Assembly (NCBI GenBank): GCA_947629215.1
Contig: CANRCU010000028.1
Coordinates: 1 to 14,415, forward strand
Reading direction: 5' to 3'
DNA: 14,415 bases
Source of the DNA: an uncultured Clostridia bacterium
GTDB taxonomy: Bacteria > Bacillota > Clostridia > Lachnospirales > CAG-274
The notes beneath the pieces are model-generated. The model ran no database searches. It saw only the letters and a program-made list of their open reading frames with translations, and was not told the origin of the DNA. A program made the translations under genes and the position numbers. Of the stretch, positions 1 through 6,750 are shown one piece after another. Every line of letters starts with the position of its first letter. Within the stretch, counting starts at the first letter, position 1.

Positions 1-2659
1 TGCTGTACTGGTCATAAACAGCCTGCATCTCGGTCTTTTTCTTTGCGATCTCGGCTGCATCCGTAGGATCCTGAGGATCGCGGATATAGTTGTTGACAGT
101 TATATCTGCCGAAAGTGTGTAATTGTTCTTTGCATTTACACGCGTATAATAGTAAGCGATACCGTCGTGGTCGGTAGCGTATTTACCTGCGCCGCCCCAT
201 GAACGAACACGTACTTTTGATACGTTAGTCATTTTACCGTCGGACATATTGCCAACCGGCTGCTCATAAACAAGGTTGCCGCTGTCACCCGTGTAATAGA
301 GTGACTGATTGTTGTTTTCGTCATAAACGGTGATGTTTGAAGACTCGTCCGATGCCGCAACACCAAGCGAAGATGCGCCAAGAAGCGTTGCTTTCCAGAT
401 CCTGTCCTCATGCTCAACTATCCTTATCGGGAGAGTAACGGAAGACTCCGTACCGTTTATATCAACAACGACTTTTACATTTGACAGATTGTCTGCCGTG
501 TTGGGCTGGCTGCTGTCAAAGCCCGATGTATCGACACTCATTGTAAAGTCTGTGTCTTCGATAGGAAGGATAACGCCATTGCTGTATGCGATACCAACGC
601 TCAATCCCTTTGTATCAAAGTTTTCGCCTACAAAGTATGTCTGTCTTGGGTAAGTTATTATAGTCGCCTGTATGGGGCGTTTTGCAACAACTTTTACCGT
701 AAAGTTAACGGTCTTTGAAGGATCGTTTTTGAGGGTAACGGTCATTGTGTAGTCGCCCTCTTTGGCAAAGTAACCCGTTCCATCCTCGTTTACACCGTCA
801 TAACCCGTTACGGTATATTCGTTTTCGTCAAGCACTTTCTGTTGGTTCTGACCGTTTACATTATAGTTTGCAACAACTATAAGACCGGCAGGATCGAAAG
901 TTTCGTTCAGGTCGAAAGGTTCAAGCTCCGTACCTTTAACGGGAGTTTCTTTTACTTCAAGACCCGAAAGCTCGGCAGCCGTTACGTTGATGTCATATTC
1001 AACGTACTTGCCGTCGGCATCAACTGTATCTGTTGACAGATAAGCAGCTTTTACCGTGTGTTTGCCGACCTGATCGGCTGTAAAGTAGTAATTGTCCGTA
1101 CCGACGGGGGTATCGTCAATAAGGAGCTCATACTGATTGGGGCTGAGTGTTTCACTCGAGCCGTCCGAATATGTGGCAGTTATTTCAAGACCAACGGTAT
1201 TGAACTTGCTGCCTACAAGAAATTCGGTAGCAAAAGGTTTGTAATCCATTGTCATATCGACAACGGTGTTAAACATAGCGTTAACTTCAAAAGTAGCCGT
1301 CTGACCGCCGTAGTAAACGGTAACGGTCTTTGTGCCGGATGTTGTAAGATCGACATTTGAGCATACAACAGCCGAATCGTCAAGTGTTTCTTCCGTTCCG
1401 TCGGTGTATTTAGCCTTTACTTTAAGACCTGTTGCGTCAAAAACAGCCGCATCTCCTGCGATGTAGCTTGTTACATCGGGGAGTGATTCGATCTCAAGGC
1501 TTTCAACGTCCTTGGTTTCGGTATAGTTAGTGTTGCTGAAAGTTACATCCGCACTTCTGCTGACAAAGAAACCGACATACATTTTGCCGTCTGCGCCAAG
1601 CTGTACGGCATCGATGGTAACGGGCTTGTCATCGCCGAACTGTGCGCTGTAAACATCGCCCTGTTTTTTGATAACTACCTTGTAAACATCGCCTGCTGCG
1701 GGCTTAGCCTCGGCATTGTATTTAAGCGCCGGATTGTATACGGCACCGTTTTGATCGTTTGATGAAAGATCACCGTCATCTGTACGATAGAACGCCTTTA
1801 TTGTTGAGTTGTTGGAGCTGCCGAAGTTGTTCATAAACAACGGACCGGCTGCCACAAAATGATGGTTCTCGTTTGTGCCGCCGTATTTGAACAAAGCATT
1901 TGCCTCTGTGTTGAGCGCTCTTGCCTGTTCCTGGAGCTCGGCTTTCAAAGCAGCATCCTGTGTTGCATTAGCCTGAGCAACAATCGCTGCTCTCTGCTCC
2001 TGAAGCTCTAAATAATGGTCATAAACGGAAACATCTTCCATTGCGTCCACGTAATCGCGGACCATAGCGCCGAAAGACACCTGATTGTTGGTGTTGTCAA
2101 GGTCGTTTACCTTAACATCGGCTGATAACACAAAGTTATCGTCGGGAGCAACTTCCTTATAGTAGTAGACAATACCATCGGACGTACTTGAAATTTTACC
2201 TGTTGCTTCAAGCACAGAACCGTCGGCATTGAACAGACCCATACGCAGATGTACATCGCCGTTTTCTTCTTCCTCGGCAACGTAATAAGGTAATTGTTCG
2301 CCGTTTTCGTCGACAGCATCACTGCGCCATTCATTGCCGCCAACCTTGGGCTGACCGCCGGCATCGCCAAATACGGCTGCTTTCCACTCGCCTTGATTGT
2401 CAATGTTCGTTTTAAGACCGCCGATGTAGCCTTCTTTGCCGTAAGCGCCGACTACCGTTTCATCTGCTTCTTCATCCACGTTATCTTCGGCAACACTCGT
2501 ATCCGTTGATACGGCAGCACCGGAACCGACTTCATCAGCCGCGCTTTCGTCAACAGCTGTCGTGTCGGCAGCCGCTTCGTCAGCGTAGGTGTTGAATGAA
2601 ACAGATGTTGAAAGCATGGATACAGCCATGGCCATAGCCATCATTCTACGTCTTTTCAT
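1..2659 (-). CDS. Large secreted modular surface protein with Ig-like repeats (3' end outside window)
   Basis: The reading frame stays open from ATG at 2659 to the left edge, giving 886 codons with no stop, so the protein is incomplete. An AAGGAGG ribosome site lies 6 bases upstream. Residues 1-26 form a signal peptide (KRRR, then a Met/Ala-rich core, likely cleavage after TYA), followed by an acidic Ala/Asp/Glu linker to about residue 70. A first lectin/laminin-like module starts near W92, has GIVYYY at 162 and an LSADV strand, and carries a charged helical insert at about 207-255. Four Big_3-type Ig-like repeats follow (about 385-459, 462-558, 560-662, 663-749), recognised by 'F..tGL.v.a.Ysdg..e' and 'G..tvtv.y' patterns. 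A second copy of the first module starts at W755 with GIAYYY at 833 and is cut off. Such modules occur in clostridial polysaccharide-degrading or adhesive proteins. No catalytic domain is visible, so binding or adhesion is only inferred, and an enzyme domain could lie beyond the edge. Confidence 0.85.
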   Translation of the reverse strand, partial: MKRRRMMAMAMAVSMLSTSVSFNTYADEAAADTTAVDESAADEVGSGAAVSTDTSVAEDNVDEEADETVVGAYGKEGYIGGLKTNIDNQGEWKAAVFGDAGGQPKVGGNEWRSDAVDENGEQLPYYVAEEEENGDVHLRMGLFNADGSVLEATGKISSTSDGIVYYYKEVAPDDNFVLSADVKVNDLDNTNNQVSFGAMVRDYVDAMEDVSVYDHYLELQEQRAAIVAQANATQDAALKAELQEQARALNTEANALFKYGGTNENHHFVAAGPLFMNNFGSSNNSTIKAFYRTDDGDLSSNDQNGAVYNPALKYNAEAKPAAGDVYKVVIKKQGDVYSAQFGDDKPVTIDAVQLGADGKMYVGFFVSRSADVTFSNTNYTETKDVESLEIESLPDVTSYIAGDAAVFDATGLKVKAKYTDGTEETLDDSAVVCSNVDLTTSGTKTVTVYYGGQTATFEVNAMFNTVVDMTMDYKPFATEFLVGSKFNTVGLEITATYSDGSSETLSPNQYELLIDDTPVGTDNYYFTADQVGKHTVKAAYLSTDTVDADGKYVEYDINVTAAELSGLEVKETPVKGTELEPFDLNETFDPAGLIVVANYNVNGQNQQKVLDENEYTVTGYDGVNEDGTGYFAKEGDYTMTVTLKNDPSKTVNFTVKVVAKRPIQATIITYPRQTYFVGENFDTKGLSVGIAYSNGVILPIEDTDFTMSVDTSGFDSSQPNTADNLSNVKVVVDINGTESSVTLPIRIVEHEDRIWKATLLGASSLGVAASDESSNITVYDENNNQSLYYTGDSGNLVYEQPVGNMSDGKMTNVSKVRVRSWGGAGKYATDHDGIAYYYTRVNAKNNYTLSADITVNNYIRDPQDPTDAAEIAKKKTEMQAVYDQYS

Positions 2660-2685
2660 ATTTTTCCTCCTTCTTTTTGTATTTT

Positions 2686-2784
2686 CTATAAGTTTGTATT
2701 TTTCAATACAATGTGGGATCCCCCGATCGTTAACGATCACCGATGCCCGTATCTAACACAGACATCAAATCCCACTTTTTATAG
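2686..2784 (-). ncRNA. Structured 5' leader RNA, candidate cis-regulatory element
   Basis: Read on the minus strand, the leader starts just after the predicted transcription start. It can form a 7-bp closing stem GTGGGAT/ATCCCAC (2769-2775 with 2713-2719) enclosing two hairpins. One is a 9-bp stem with a 7-nt loop (2742-2766). The other is GATCG-TTAA-CGATC (2725-2738). It is followed by a 7-bp hairpin capped by a GAAA tetraloop (2694-2711). CTATAA (2779-2784) can pair with TTATAG (2686-2691) to close the whole set. Two pairs of the 9-bp stem are G-U wobbles that exist only in the minus-strand RNA, which supports an RNA acting on the downstream gene. I do not recognise it as a known riboswitch class. 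It could simply stabilise the mRNA. Confidence 0.5.
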
Positions 2785-2792
2785 TCTATTAT

Positions 2793-2821
2793 ATTATACA
2801 AAATGTTTAAAAAAAAATCAA
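2793..2821 (-). promoter_or_regulatory. Sigma-A promoter of the large secreted protein gene
   Basis: On the minus strand a -35 box TTGATT (2816-2821) and a perfect -10 box TATAAT (2793-2798) are separated by exactly 17 bases. Transcription would start near 2786, which gives a leader of about 127 nt before the ATG at 2659. The spacer and upstream region are very A/T rich. Confidence 0.75.
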
Positions 2822-2894
2822 TAGAAAACTGTTACAAAATTATTATTTTTTAAATACAATACACAAAACATCAGTGCAATTTTTTTGATAGTGA

Positions 2895-2962
2895 TGTTAA
2901 AAAACAACAAAAGCCCCTGTTTTGAAAAATGCTTTAAAATAAGCATAAAATGAGGCTTTTGT
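2895..2962 (-). terminator. Rho-independent terminator of the PHP-smpB-rnhA operon
   Basis: On the minus strand an 11-bp stem (2952-2962 pairing with 2907-2917, one G-U pair) is followed by a T-rich tail, TTGTTTTTT, running to 2895. The loop contains a second hairpin, ATGCTT/AAGCAT (2929-2946). It lies about 125 bases downstream of the rnhA stop and upstream of the promoter of the next gene. Confidence 0.75.
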
Positions 2963-3085
2963 CAAAAAATTCTTTTACATTTTATTTGTTGTCTTATTTA
3001 AAACAACTGTTTATTTGCGTATGTGTATTTTTTTCGGCGAAGAAAAATTAAAATTTTTTCGGAAAGTTGCACAAATAAAGGCAGA
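2963..3085. other. A/T-rich 3' untranslated stretch after rnhA
   Basis: This is the A/T-rich sequence between the rnhA stop codon and the operon terminator. I see no open frame with a ribosome site and no convincing structure, apart from short A/T runs flanking CGGCGAAG near 3034. Confidence 0.5.
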
Positions 3086-3547
3086 TCAGTCGAAGCCTGC
3101 GTCGTCAAGCAGAGAGCCGCCCGCTATTGCCTGCCTTGCAAGCCGGTCGCAGCGCTCGTTTTCAACATTGTCCGCATGACCTTTCACCCAGACAAAAACC
3201 ACCCTGTGTTTGTCAAGCAGCTCTAACAATCTCTCCCAAAGGTCGATATTGAGTGCCTTTTTCTTATCCGCCTTTATCCAGTTGTTGGCTTTCCATTTAT
3301 GCACCCAGCGTTTTGTAACAGCATCGACAACATATTTGCTGTCGCTGTAAAGTGTGACCTGACAAGGCTCTTTCAAAGCCTCCAGCCCCTTTATTACCGC
3401 AAGCACCTCCATGCGGTTGTTCGTTGTTTTTTTATAACCGGCGGAAAGCTCCTTTCTCATGCCTTTGTAGAGCATTACGACCCCGTATCCGCCGGGACCG
3501 GGGTTGCCGGAGCAGGCGCCGTCCGTGTAAATATCCAATGATTTCAT
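3086..3547 (-). CDS. rnhA: Ribonuclease HI
   Basis: This 153-residue protein cleaves the RNA strand of RNA:DNA hybrids in the cytoplasm, for example R-loops and primer remnants. All catalytic residues of the bacterial type I family are visible at nearly the E. coli positions: D9 in YTDGACSGNPGPGG, E47 in NNRMEVLA, D69 in YSDSKYVVDA and D134 in ERCDRLARQA, plus the assisting H124 in WVKGHADN. The Trp/Lys-rich segment at 81-97 corresponds to the basic substrate-binding protrusion of the E. coli enzyme. Length matches the family (about 150). It is the last gene of the PHP-smpB-rnhA operon. Its ATG lies 19 bases after the smpB stop, and a terminator follows at 2895-2962. Confidence 0.96.
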   Translation of the reverse strand: MKSLDIYTDGACSGNPGPGGYGVVMLYKGMRKELSAGYKKTTNNRMEVLAVIKGLEALKEPCQVTLYSDSKYVVDAVTKRWVHKWKANNWIKADKKKALNIDLWERLLELLDKHRVVFVWVKGHADNVENERCDRLARQAIAGGSLLDDAGFD

Positions 3548-3566
3548 GATAGTTCCTCTGTTTGCA

Positions 3567-4040
3567 TTATAATTTCAATCTTTCCTTAAACACCTGTGCA
3601 GCCTCGCGCTGTTGGTCTTTTTTGGCAATATCCTGACGTTTATCGTAAAGTTTTTTACCCTTTGCGACAGCTATATCTACTTTGACCAAACTGCCCTGCA
3701 AATAAATTTTGAGCGGTACTATGGTGTTGCCGTCCACGGTAACTGCGCCTATAAGTTTATTTATCTCATATTTATGCAGCAGAAGCCGTCTGTCCGCAAG
3801 CGGATCATGGTTAAAAATATTACCCTGTTCGTAAGGGCTGATATGCATATTTTTTATGAACGCCGACCCATTTTCTATTTTGATAAAGCTGTCTTTCAGA
3901 TTGCAGCGACCCATTCTTACACTTTTTACTTCGGTACCGGTCAGGGCTATGCCCGCCTGAAAAGTTTCAAGTATAAAATAATCGTGGTACGCCTTTTTAT
4001 TCTGCGAGATCAGCTTGATATTGTTTTTTCCTCCCGACAT
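3567..4040 (-). CDS. smpB: SsrA (tmRNA)-binding protein SmpB
   Basis: SmpB binds the tRNA-like part of tmRNA and delivers it to ribosomes stalled on broken mRNAs, starting trans-translation. The 157 residues match the family length. Typical segments are visible: an N-terminal NKKAYHDYFILETFQAGIAL strand-helix, the TGTEVKSVR box, the SFIKIENGSAFIKNMHISPY core, and a basic C-terminal tail (KGKKLYDKRQDIAKKDQQRE) that enters the ribosomal mRNA channel. The start at 4040 follows GAGAGGAGAG, and these bases lie inside the end of the upstream PHP gene, so the two frames overlap by 31 bases and are probably translationally coupled. The tmRNA gene ssrA itself is not in this window. Confidence 0.97.
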   Translation of the reverse strand: MSGGKNNIKLISQNKKAYHDYFILETFQAGIALTGTEVKSVRMGRCNLKDSFIKIENGSAFIKNMHISPYEQGNIFNHDPLADRRLLLHKYEINKLIGAVTVDGNTIVPLKIYLQGSLVKVDIAVAKGKKLYDKRQDIAKKDQQREAAQVFKERLKL

Positions 4041-4891
4041 ATCATCTCTCCTCTCAATTCTTCCAGTTTTTCCAAGACCTCATACGGAACACGGAGATCG
4101 CCGTACCCCGTTCCAAGCTCAAGTTTGGGTTCGTTGCTGCCGTGAAAATCGCTGCCGCCCGACAAAGCAAGCCCGATACTTTCGGCAAGCCCCAGCATAA
4201 ACCTTGTATCTGCCGATGTATAGGTCGGGTAATACGCCTCTATTGCATCAAGACCGACATTTTTAAGATAGGCGGCTGTTTTTGCCGTATTCTCTTTGCT
4301 TAATTTGCAATGCAGAGGATGCGCCCACACCGAAACACCGCCTGCATTTTTGATAAGCGCAATTGTTTCTTCGGGGTTGAGGCTCTCTTTTTTTACATAC
4401 GATTTGCAGCGGTCGCCGAGATAACGTTCAAAAGCCTCCGTATTGCTGCCGACATAGCCCTTTTCTTTCATAATACGGGCTATATGCGCCCTTGATGTTA
4501 TGCTGCTGTCGGGAAATCTTTCGCGCAGTTCTTCAAAGGTGATCTCCACACCTTCTTTTTGCAGATTTTCCAACATTTTCTTGTTTCGTTCGATTCGTTT
4601 TTTCTGCATATATTCAAGCTTTGACAATATTTCGGGAGAATCCTCCGGCAAAAAAAGTCCTACTATGTGCAGAGATATATTTTCATACGTTGTAGAAAAT
4701 TCTGCGCCCGATATAAGGCGCACACCCGTTCTTTCGGCTGCCGCTCTTGCCTCGGGCAGACCCGAAAGCGTGTCGTGGTCGGTCAGCGCTATTGCGTCAA
4801 GACCCTTTTCGGCAGCGTATTTCATAAGTTCTGTCGGCGTAAAGCTGCCGTCCGAAGCTGTCGAATGTGTGTGAAAATCCACTATCCTCAT
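4010..4891 (-). CDS. PHP-domain phosphoesterase (RNase AM/TrpH-like)
   Basis: This 293-residue cytoplasmic metal-dependent phosphoesterase belongs to the PHP family, COG0613 group. E. coli YciV (RNase AM) of this group trims RNA 5' ends and acts on short nucleotides. Metal ligands are visible in order: H7 and H9 (DFHTHSTASDG), D14, DHD at 38-40, E64, H75, H136 (SRAHIA), H191 (VWAHP), then D248 and H250 (GGSDFHGSN). The frame is open further upstream to 5134, but the ATG at 4891 is chosen because AAAGGAG stands just upstream and the PHP domain begins at once. The upstream extension would also run through the gene on the other strand. It is the first gene of the operon and overlaps smpB by 31 bases, so a role in RNA metabolism is a reasonable inference. 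The true substrate is unknown. Confidence 0.88.
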   Translation of the reverse strand: MRIVDFHTHSTASDGSFTPTELMKYAAEKGLDAIALTDHDTLSGLPEARAAAERTGVRLISGAEFSTTYENISLHIVGLFLPEDSPEILSKLEYMQKKRIERNKKMLENLQKEGVEITFEELRERFPDSSITSRAHIARIMKEKGYVGSNTEAFERYLGDRCKSYVKKESLNPEETIALIKNAGGVSVWAHPLHCKLSKENTAKTAAYLKNVGLDAIEAYYPTYTSADTRFMLGLAESIGLALSGGSDFHGSNEPKLELGTGYGDLRVPYEVLEKLEELRGEMICREEKTISS

Positions 4892-4973
4892 AATATCTAC
4901 TCCTTTATTCATAAAATAAGTTTCGGGACAATAAAATATTAAAACAAGACCTGATCTTAAAGGAGGTGTTCTT

Positions 4974-5366
4974 TTGAAGAAGGATACCGAAAAGAAAAGA
5001 GCGCCCGCTGCGTCGATTTTCGGCGGTTTTGTCATTGCCGTAGCAATAACGGCGATCGTGTTTATCGGCTGTGCCGCGGCAATGACCTTGGGTGTGAATA
5101 TTACCGACAAAGGCGCAGATATAGCGGTATACATAACAAGCCTTTTATCGGTGCTTGCGGGCAGTATATCAGCCGCCGCAAGAACGGGGCGCCGCGGTAT
5201 GATAAACGGTATGACCGTAGGTATTATCTACACGGGGCTTATGCTGTTTGTCGGCTATATTGTCGTACCCGATATTTCGATAGGCTTAAAAACACTTATC
5301 ACCCTTGCCGTTTCCGTGCTGAGCGGTGCTGTCGGCGGCATTATCGGCGTGAATCTTTGCCGATGA
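4974..5366 (+). CDS. TIGR04086/DUF3792 (YrzE-like) four-helix membrane protein
   Basis: This 130-residue integral membrane protein has four hydrophobic segments (about 16-40, 48-69, 77-98, 104-125). A basic N-terminus (KKDTEKKR) and a basic RTGRRG loop at 70-75 point to the cytoplasm. The pattern resembles the TIGR04086/DUF3792 family of Clostridia and Bacillus YrzE: a small-residue helix, then SISAAARTGRRGMINGMTVGIIY, then a last helix ending GGIIGVNL. Function is unknown. The start codon is TTG at 4974, supported by a very strong AAAGGAGGTG site 7 bases upstream and by the absence of a nearby ATG in frame. It is a single gene divergent from the PHP operon and ends in a hairpin terminator. 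No convincing promoter was found in the 82-base gap before it. Confidence 0.75.
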   Translation: MKKDTEKKRAPAASIFGGFVIAVAITAIVFIGCAAAMTLGVNITDKGADIAVYITSLLSVLAGSISAAARTGRRGMINGMTVGIIYTGLMLFVGYIVVPDISIGLKTLITLAVSVLSGAVGGIIGVNLCR

Positions 5367-5368
5367 TC

Positions 5369-5397
5369 ACGGGGGTGTTTGCAGCACCCCCGTTTAT
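5369..5397 (+). terminator. Terminator hairpin between convergent genes
   Basis: A 9-bp G/C-rich stem, ACGGGGGTG (5369-5377) with CACCCCCGT (5385-5393), encloses a 7-nt loop. It begins 2 bases after the stop of the plus-strand membrane gene. The T tail is short (TTTAT). The convergent minus-strand gene ends at 5397, so the hairpin could serve both, although no U-run is visible on the minus side. Confidence 0.75.
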
Positions 5398-6263
5398 CAC
5401 ATTTTGATCTCTACCGCATTGTTCATTATCAATTGAGGTCCGTCCTGTGTAGCCATTTGTACGGCTATTGCAAATCTTATTTTCTTTATCTCGTTATTAA
5501 ACTCGTCTTTCGGTCTTATATATTGCAGGGCGTCTATTGCGGACATACCGCTAAGTACCCTTGAACCTATGTGATTGACCTCTTCGGGCTCGTCGTTTAT
5601 ATAACAACTGTGTGTGGCAAAATACATCTCGTTCTGTGTTTTGTTTATAAAAGAAAGAACCACTTTGCGTGTTTTCAGTTCTTGCCTGTATTCTTCAGAG
5701 TTTGGATAAGCGATCCTTTCGCTGTCCATAATATCCTTTAAAAATACCACAAACTGCTCGTTGTCAAAAAGTACCGCTCTTACGCCGCCTGCGGTATATT
5801 CCGCCTGTTTTTCGCCGCCGTTTGGATATATTGCGCCCTTTGATTTGGCGGCTATGCCGTGGCCGTTTGCCATTATATCGTTTGGCTCGTCCACATCGCC
5901 GTAACTTCCGTCATCTTCCAATACCACGATTTCAAGCGCTATTTCGTTTATTTCCTCCAGTTTGGGGATAGTGTAACCGCCTTTGCCGTCCTGCAAACTT
6001 TGTCCCGTGCCGTAAACCACCATTACAAGCAACTCCATATCGCCTTCTTCGGTCGGCTTGAGAAAATTATTGTAAGGCTCGCACATTGTGCCGTCCACTG
6101 CCGCCGATCTTACCCAATAGCCATAGGGTATAACGCCCTTGCAATGCAAATTAATTGTATAACCGCCGTTATCGGATTGACTGACAGCCGTTGCCGTGAC
6201 CTTTGTGTCCTCATTTTCAAAAATCACCGTGCCGGCAGACATTGTTTTTCTTGACTCGTCCAT
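5397..6263 (-). CDS. Hypothetical protein with two tandem beta-rich domains
   Basis: I do not recognise this 288-residue protein by name. It has no signal peptide or membrane helix, so it appears cytoplasmic or exported by other means. Two halves look like diverged copies of one beta-sandwich type. The first, from about residue 12, reads TVIFENEDTKVTATAV, and the second, from about residue 163, reads AVLFDNEQFVVFLKDI. Each continues to a strand such as YTINLHC or KVVLSFINKTQNEMYFATHS and then a short Asn/Gly-containing turn. The 'v.fdN....v' opening followed by 'l.N.t...m.f....siN' resembles extracellular clostridial domains of unknown function, but those usually follow a lipobox or zinc ribbon, absent here. 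ATG at 6263 follows AGAGAGGTAG. It is monocistronic with its own promoter (6299-6327) and converges on the DUF3792 gene. Confidence 0.7.
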   Translation of the reverse strand: MDESRKTMSAGTVIFENEDTKVTATAVSQSDNGGYTINLHCKGVIPYGYWVRSAAVDGTMCEPYNNFLKPTEEGDMELLVMVVYGTGQSLQDGKGGYTIPKLEEINEIALEIVVLEDDGSYGDVDEPNDIMANGHGIAAKSKGAIYPNGGEKQAEYTAGGVRAVLFDNEQFVVFLKDIMDSERIAYPNSEEYRQELKTRKVVLSFINKTQNEMYFATHSCYINDEPEEVNHIGSRVLSGMSAIDALQYIRPKDEFNNEIKKIRFAIAVQMATQDGPQLIMNNAVEIKM

Positions 6264-6298
6264 ATTTCTACCTCTCTTTTATTAATGATATTTAAATC

Positions 6299-6327
6299 AG
6301 TATAACATAGTTCTGCGGTATATTCAA
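6299..6327 (-). promoter_or_regulatory. Sigma-A promoter of the two-domain hypothetical gene
   Basis: On the minus strand TTGAAT (6322-6327) and TATACT (6299-6304) are separated by 17 bases. The start of transcription would be near 6292, about 29 bases before the ATG at 6263, leaving a short leader that carries AGAGAGG. Confidence 0.75.
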
Positions 6328-6370
6328 GTATTTGATTTAATATATGATCGGGGAATTTGTTTATCTAACC

Positions 6371-6425
6371 GGGGCTCTGCCCCGAACCCCGCAAGCCCTT
6401 TGAAAAGGGCTTGACCCTAAACTTT
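6371..6425 (+). repeat. Palindromic intergenic repeat, copy A
   Basis: This copy starts with a GGGGC-TCT-GCCCC hairpin (6371-6383), then AACCCC, then a 9-bp hairpin with arm CAAGCCCTT and loop TGAA (6392-6413), then AAACTTT. The same modules appear inverted at 6696-6750 with about 80% identity. It is preceded by TTTATCTAA, which also precedes copy C. Confidence 0.75.
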
Positions 6426-6426
6426 C

Positions 6427-6447
6427 GACAAAAACTTCGTTTTTGTC
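6427..6447. repeat. Perfect 9-bp hairpin next to copy A
   Basis: GACAAAAAC and GTTTTTGTC form a perfect stem around TTC, followed by ATTTT. It resembles a weak terminator, but no plus-strand gene lies upstream to use it. More likely it is part of the repeat unit. Confidence 0.55.
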
Positions 6448-6531
6448 ATTTTAAATATCCGCTATAAGTGACCGTCTTTACGGCAAACACGCAAATGTTT
6501 CTTCGTAAGGCTGTTTTTTTATTTATCTAAA

Positions 6532-6632
6532 TGGGGCGTTGCCCCATACCCCGCCCGCTTTTTTCTGAAGGCTAAGCAAAAAATTTTACTATTTGTAAAC
6601 GAAAAGTAATTTTTCGCTTAGTAAAAAGCGGG
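6532..6632. repeat. Palindromic intergenic repeat, copy C, with long imperfect inverted repeat
   Basis: TGGGGC-GTT-GCCCCA (6532-6546) begins this unit, preceded by the same TTTATCTAA as copy A and followed by ACCCCGC. A large imperfect palindrome follows (6554-6632). CCCGCTTTTT, CTAAGC and an A-rich arm on the left pair with the reverse complement on the right ending AAAAAGCGGG. An 8-base bulge interrupts the left arm. Confidence 0.65.
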
Positions 6633-6695
6633 ACGAAACGGAAATCTTTTGCGGGGTTTGCCTATAATAAAATATTGTTTGGGCAGTCCCACTTT

Positions 6696-6750
6696 AAAGT
6701 TTTCGCACAAGCCTTTTTCAAAAGGCTTGTGGGGTTTGGGGCAGCGCCCC
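6696..6750 (-). repeat. Palindromic intergenic repeat, copy B (inverted relative to A)
   Basis: Read on the minus strand, this is GGGGC-GCT-GCCCC (6738-6750), AACCCC, a hairpin with arm CAAGCCTTT (6708-6729), then AAACTTT. Against copy A it changes one base in each arm of the second stem, C:G to T:A, so pairing is kept. Together A and B form near-perfect 55-bp ends around about 270 bases. Confidence 0.75.

Noticed and set aside
229..2403. Several short frames on both strands inside the first 2.4 kb
   Set aside because: All lie within the single long minus-strand frame 1-2659, which has a signal peptide, domain repeats and a strong ribosome site.
2867..2898. Inverted repeat AACATCA-N18-TGATGTT upstream of the surface protein promoter
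   Set aside because: The arms are only 7 bp with a long A/T-rich gap and no T tail. It is possible as an operator but not distinguishable from chance here.
4892..5134. N-terminal extension of the PHP gene to 5134
   Set aside because: It would cover the divergent DUF3792 gene and lacks a ribosome site. The PHP domain and AAAGGAG support the start at 4891.
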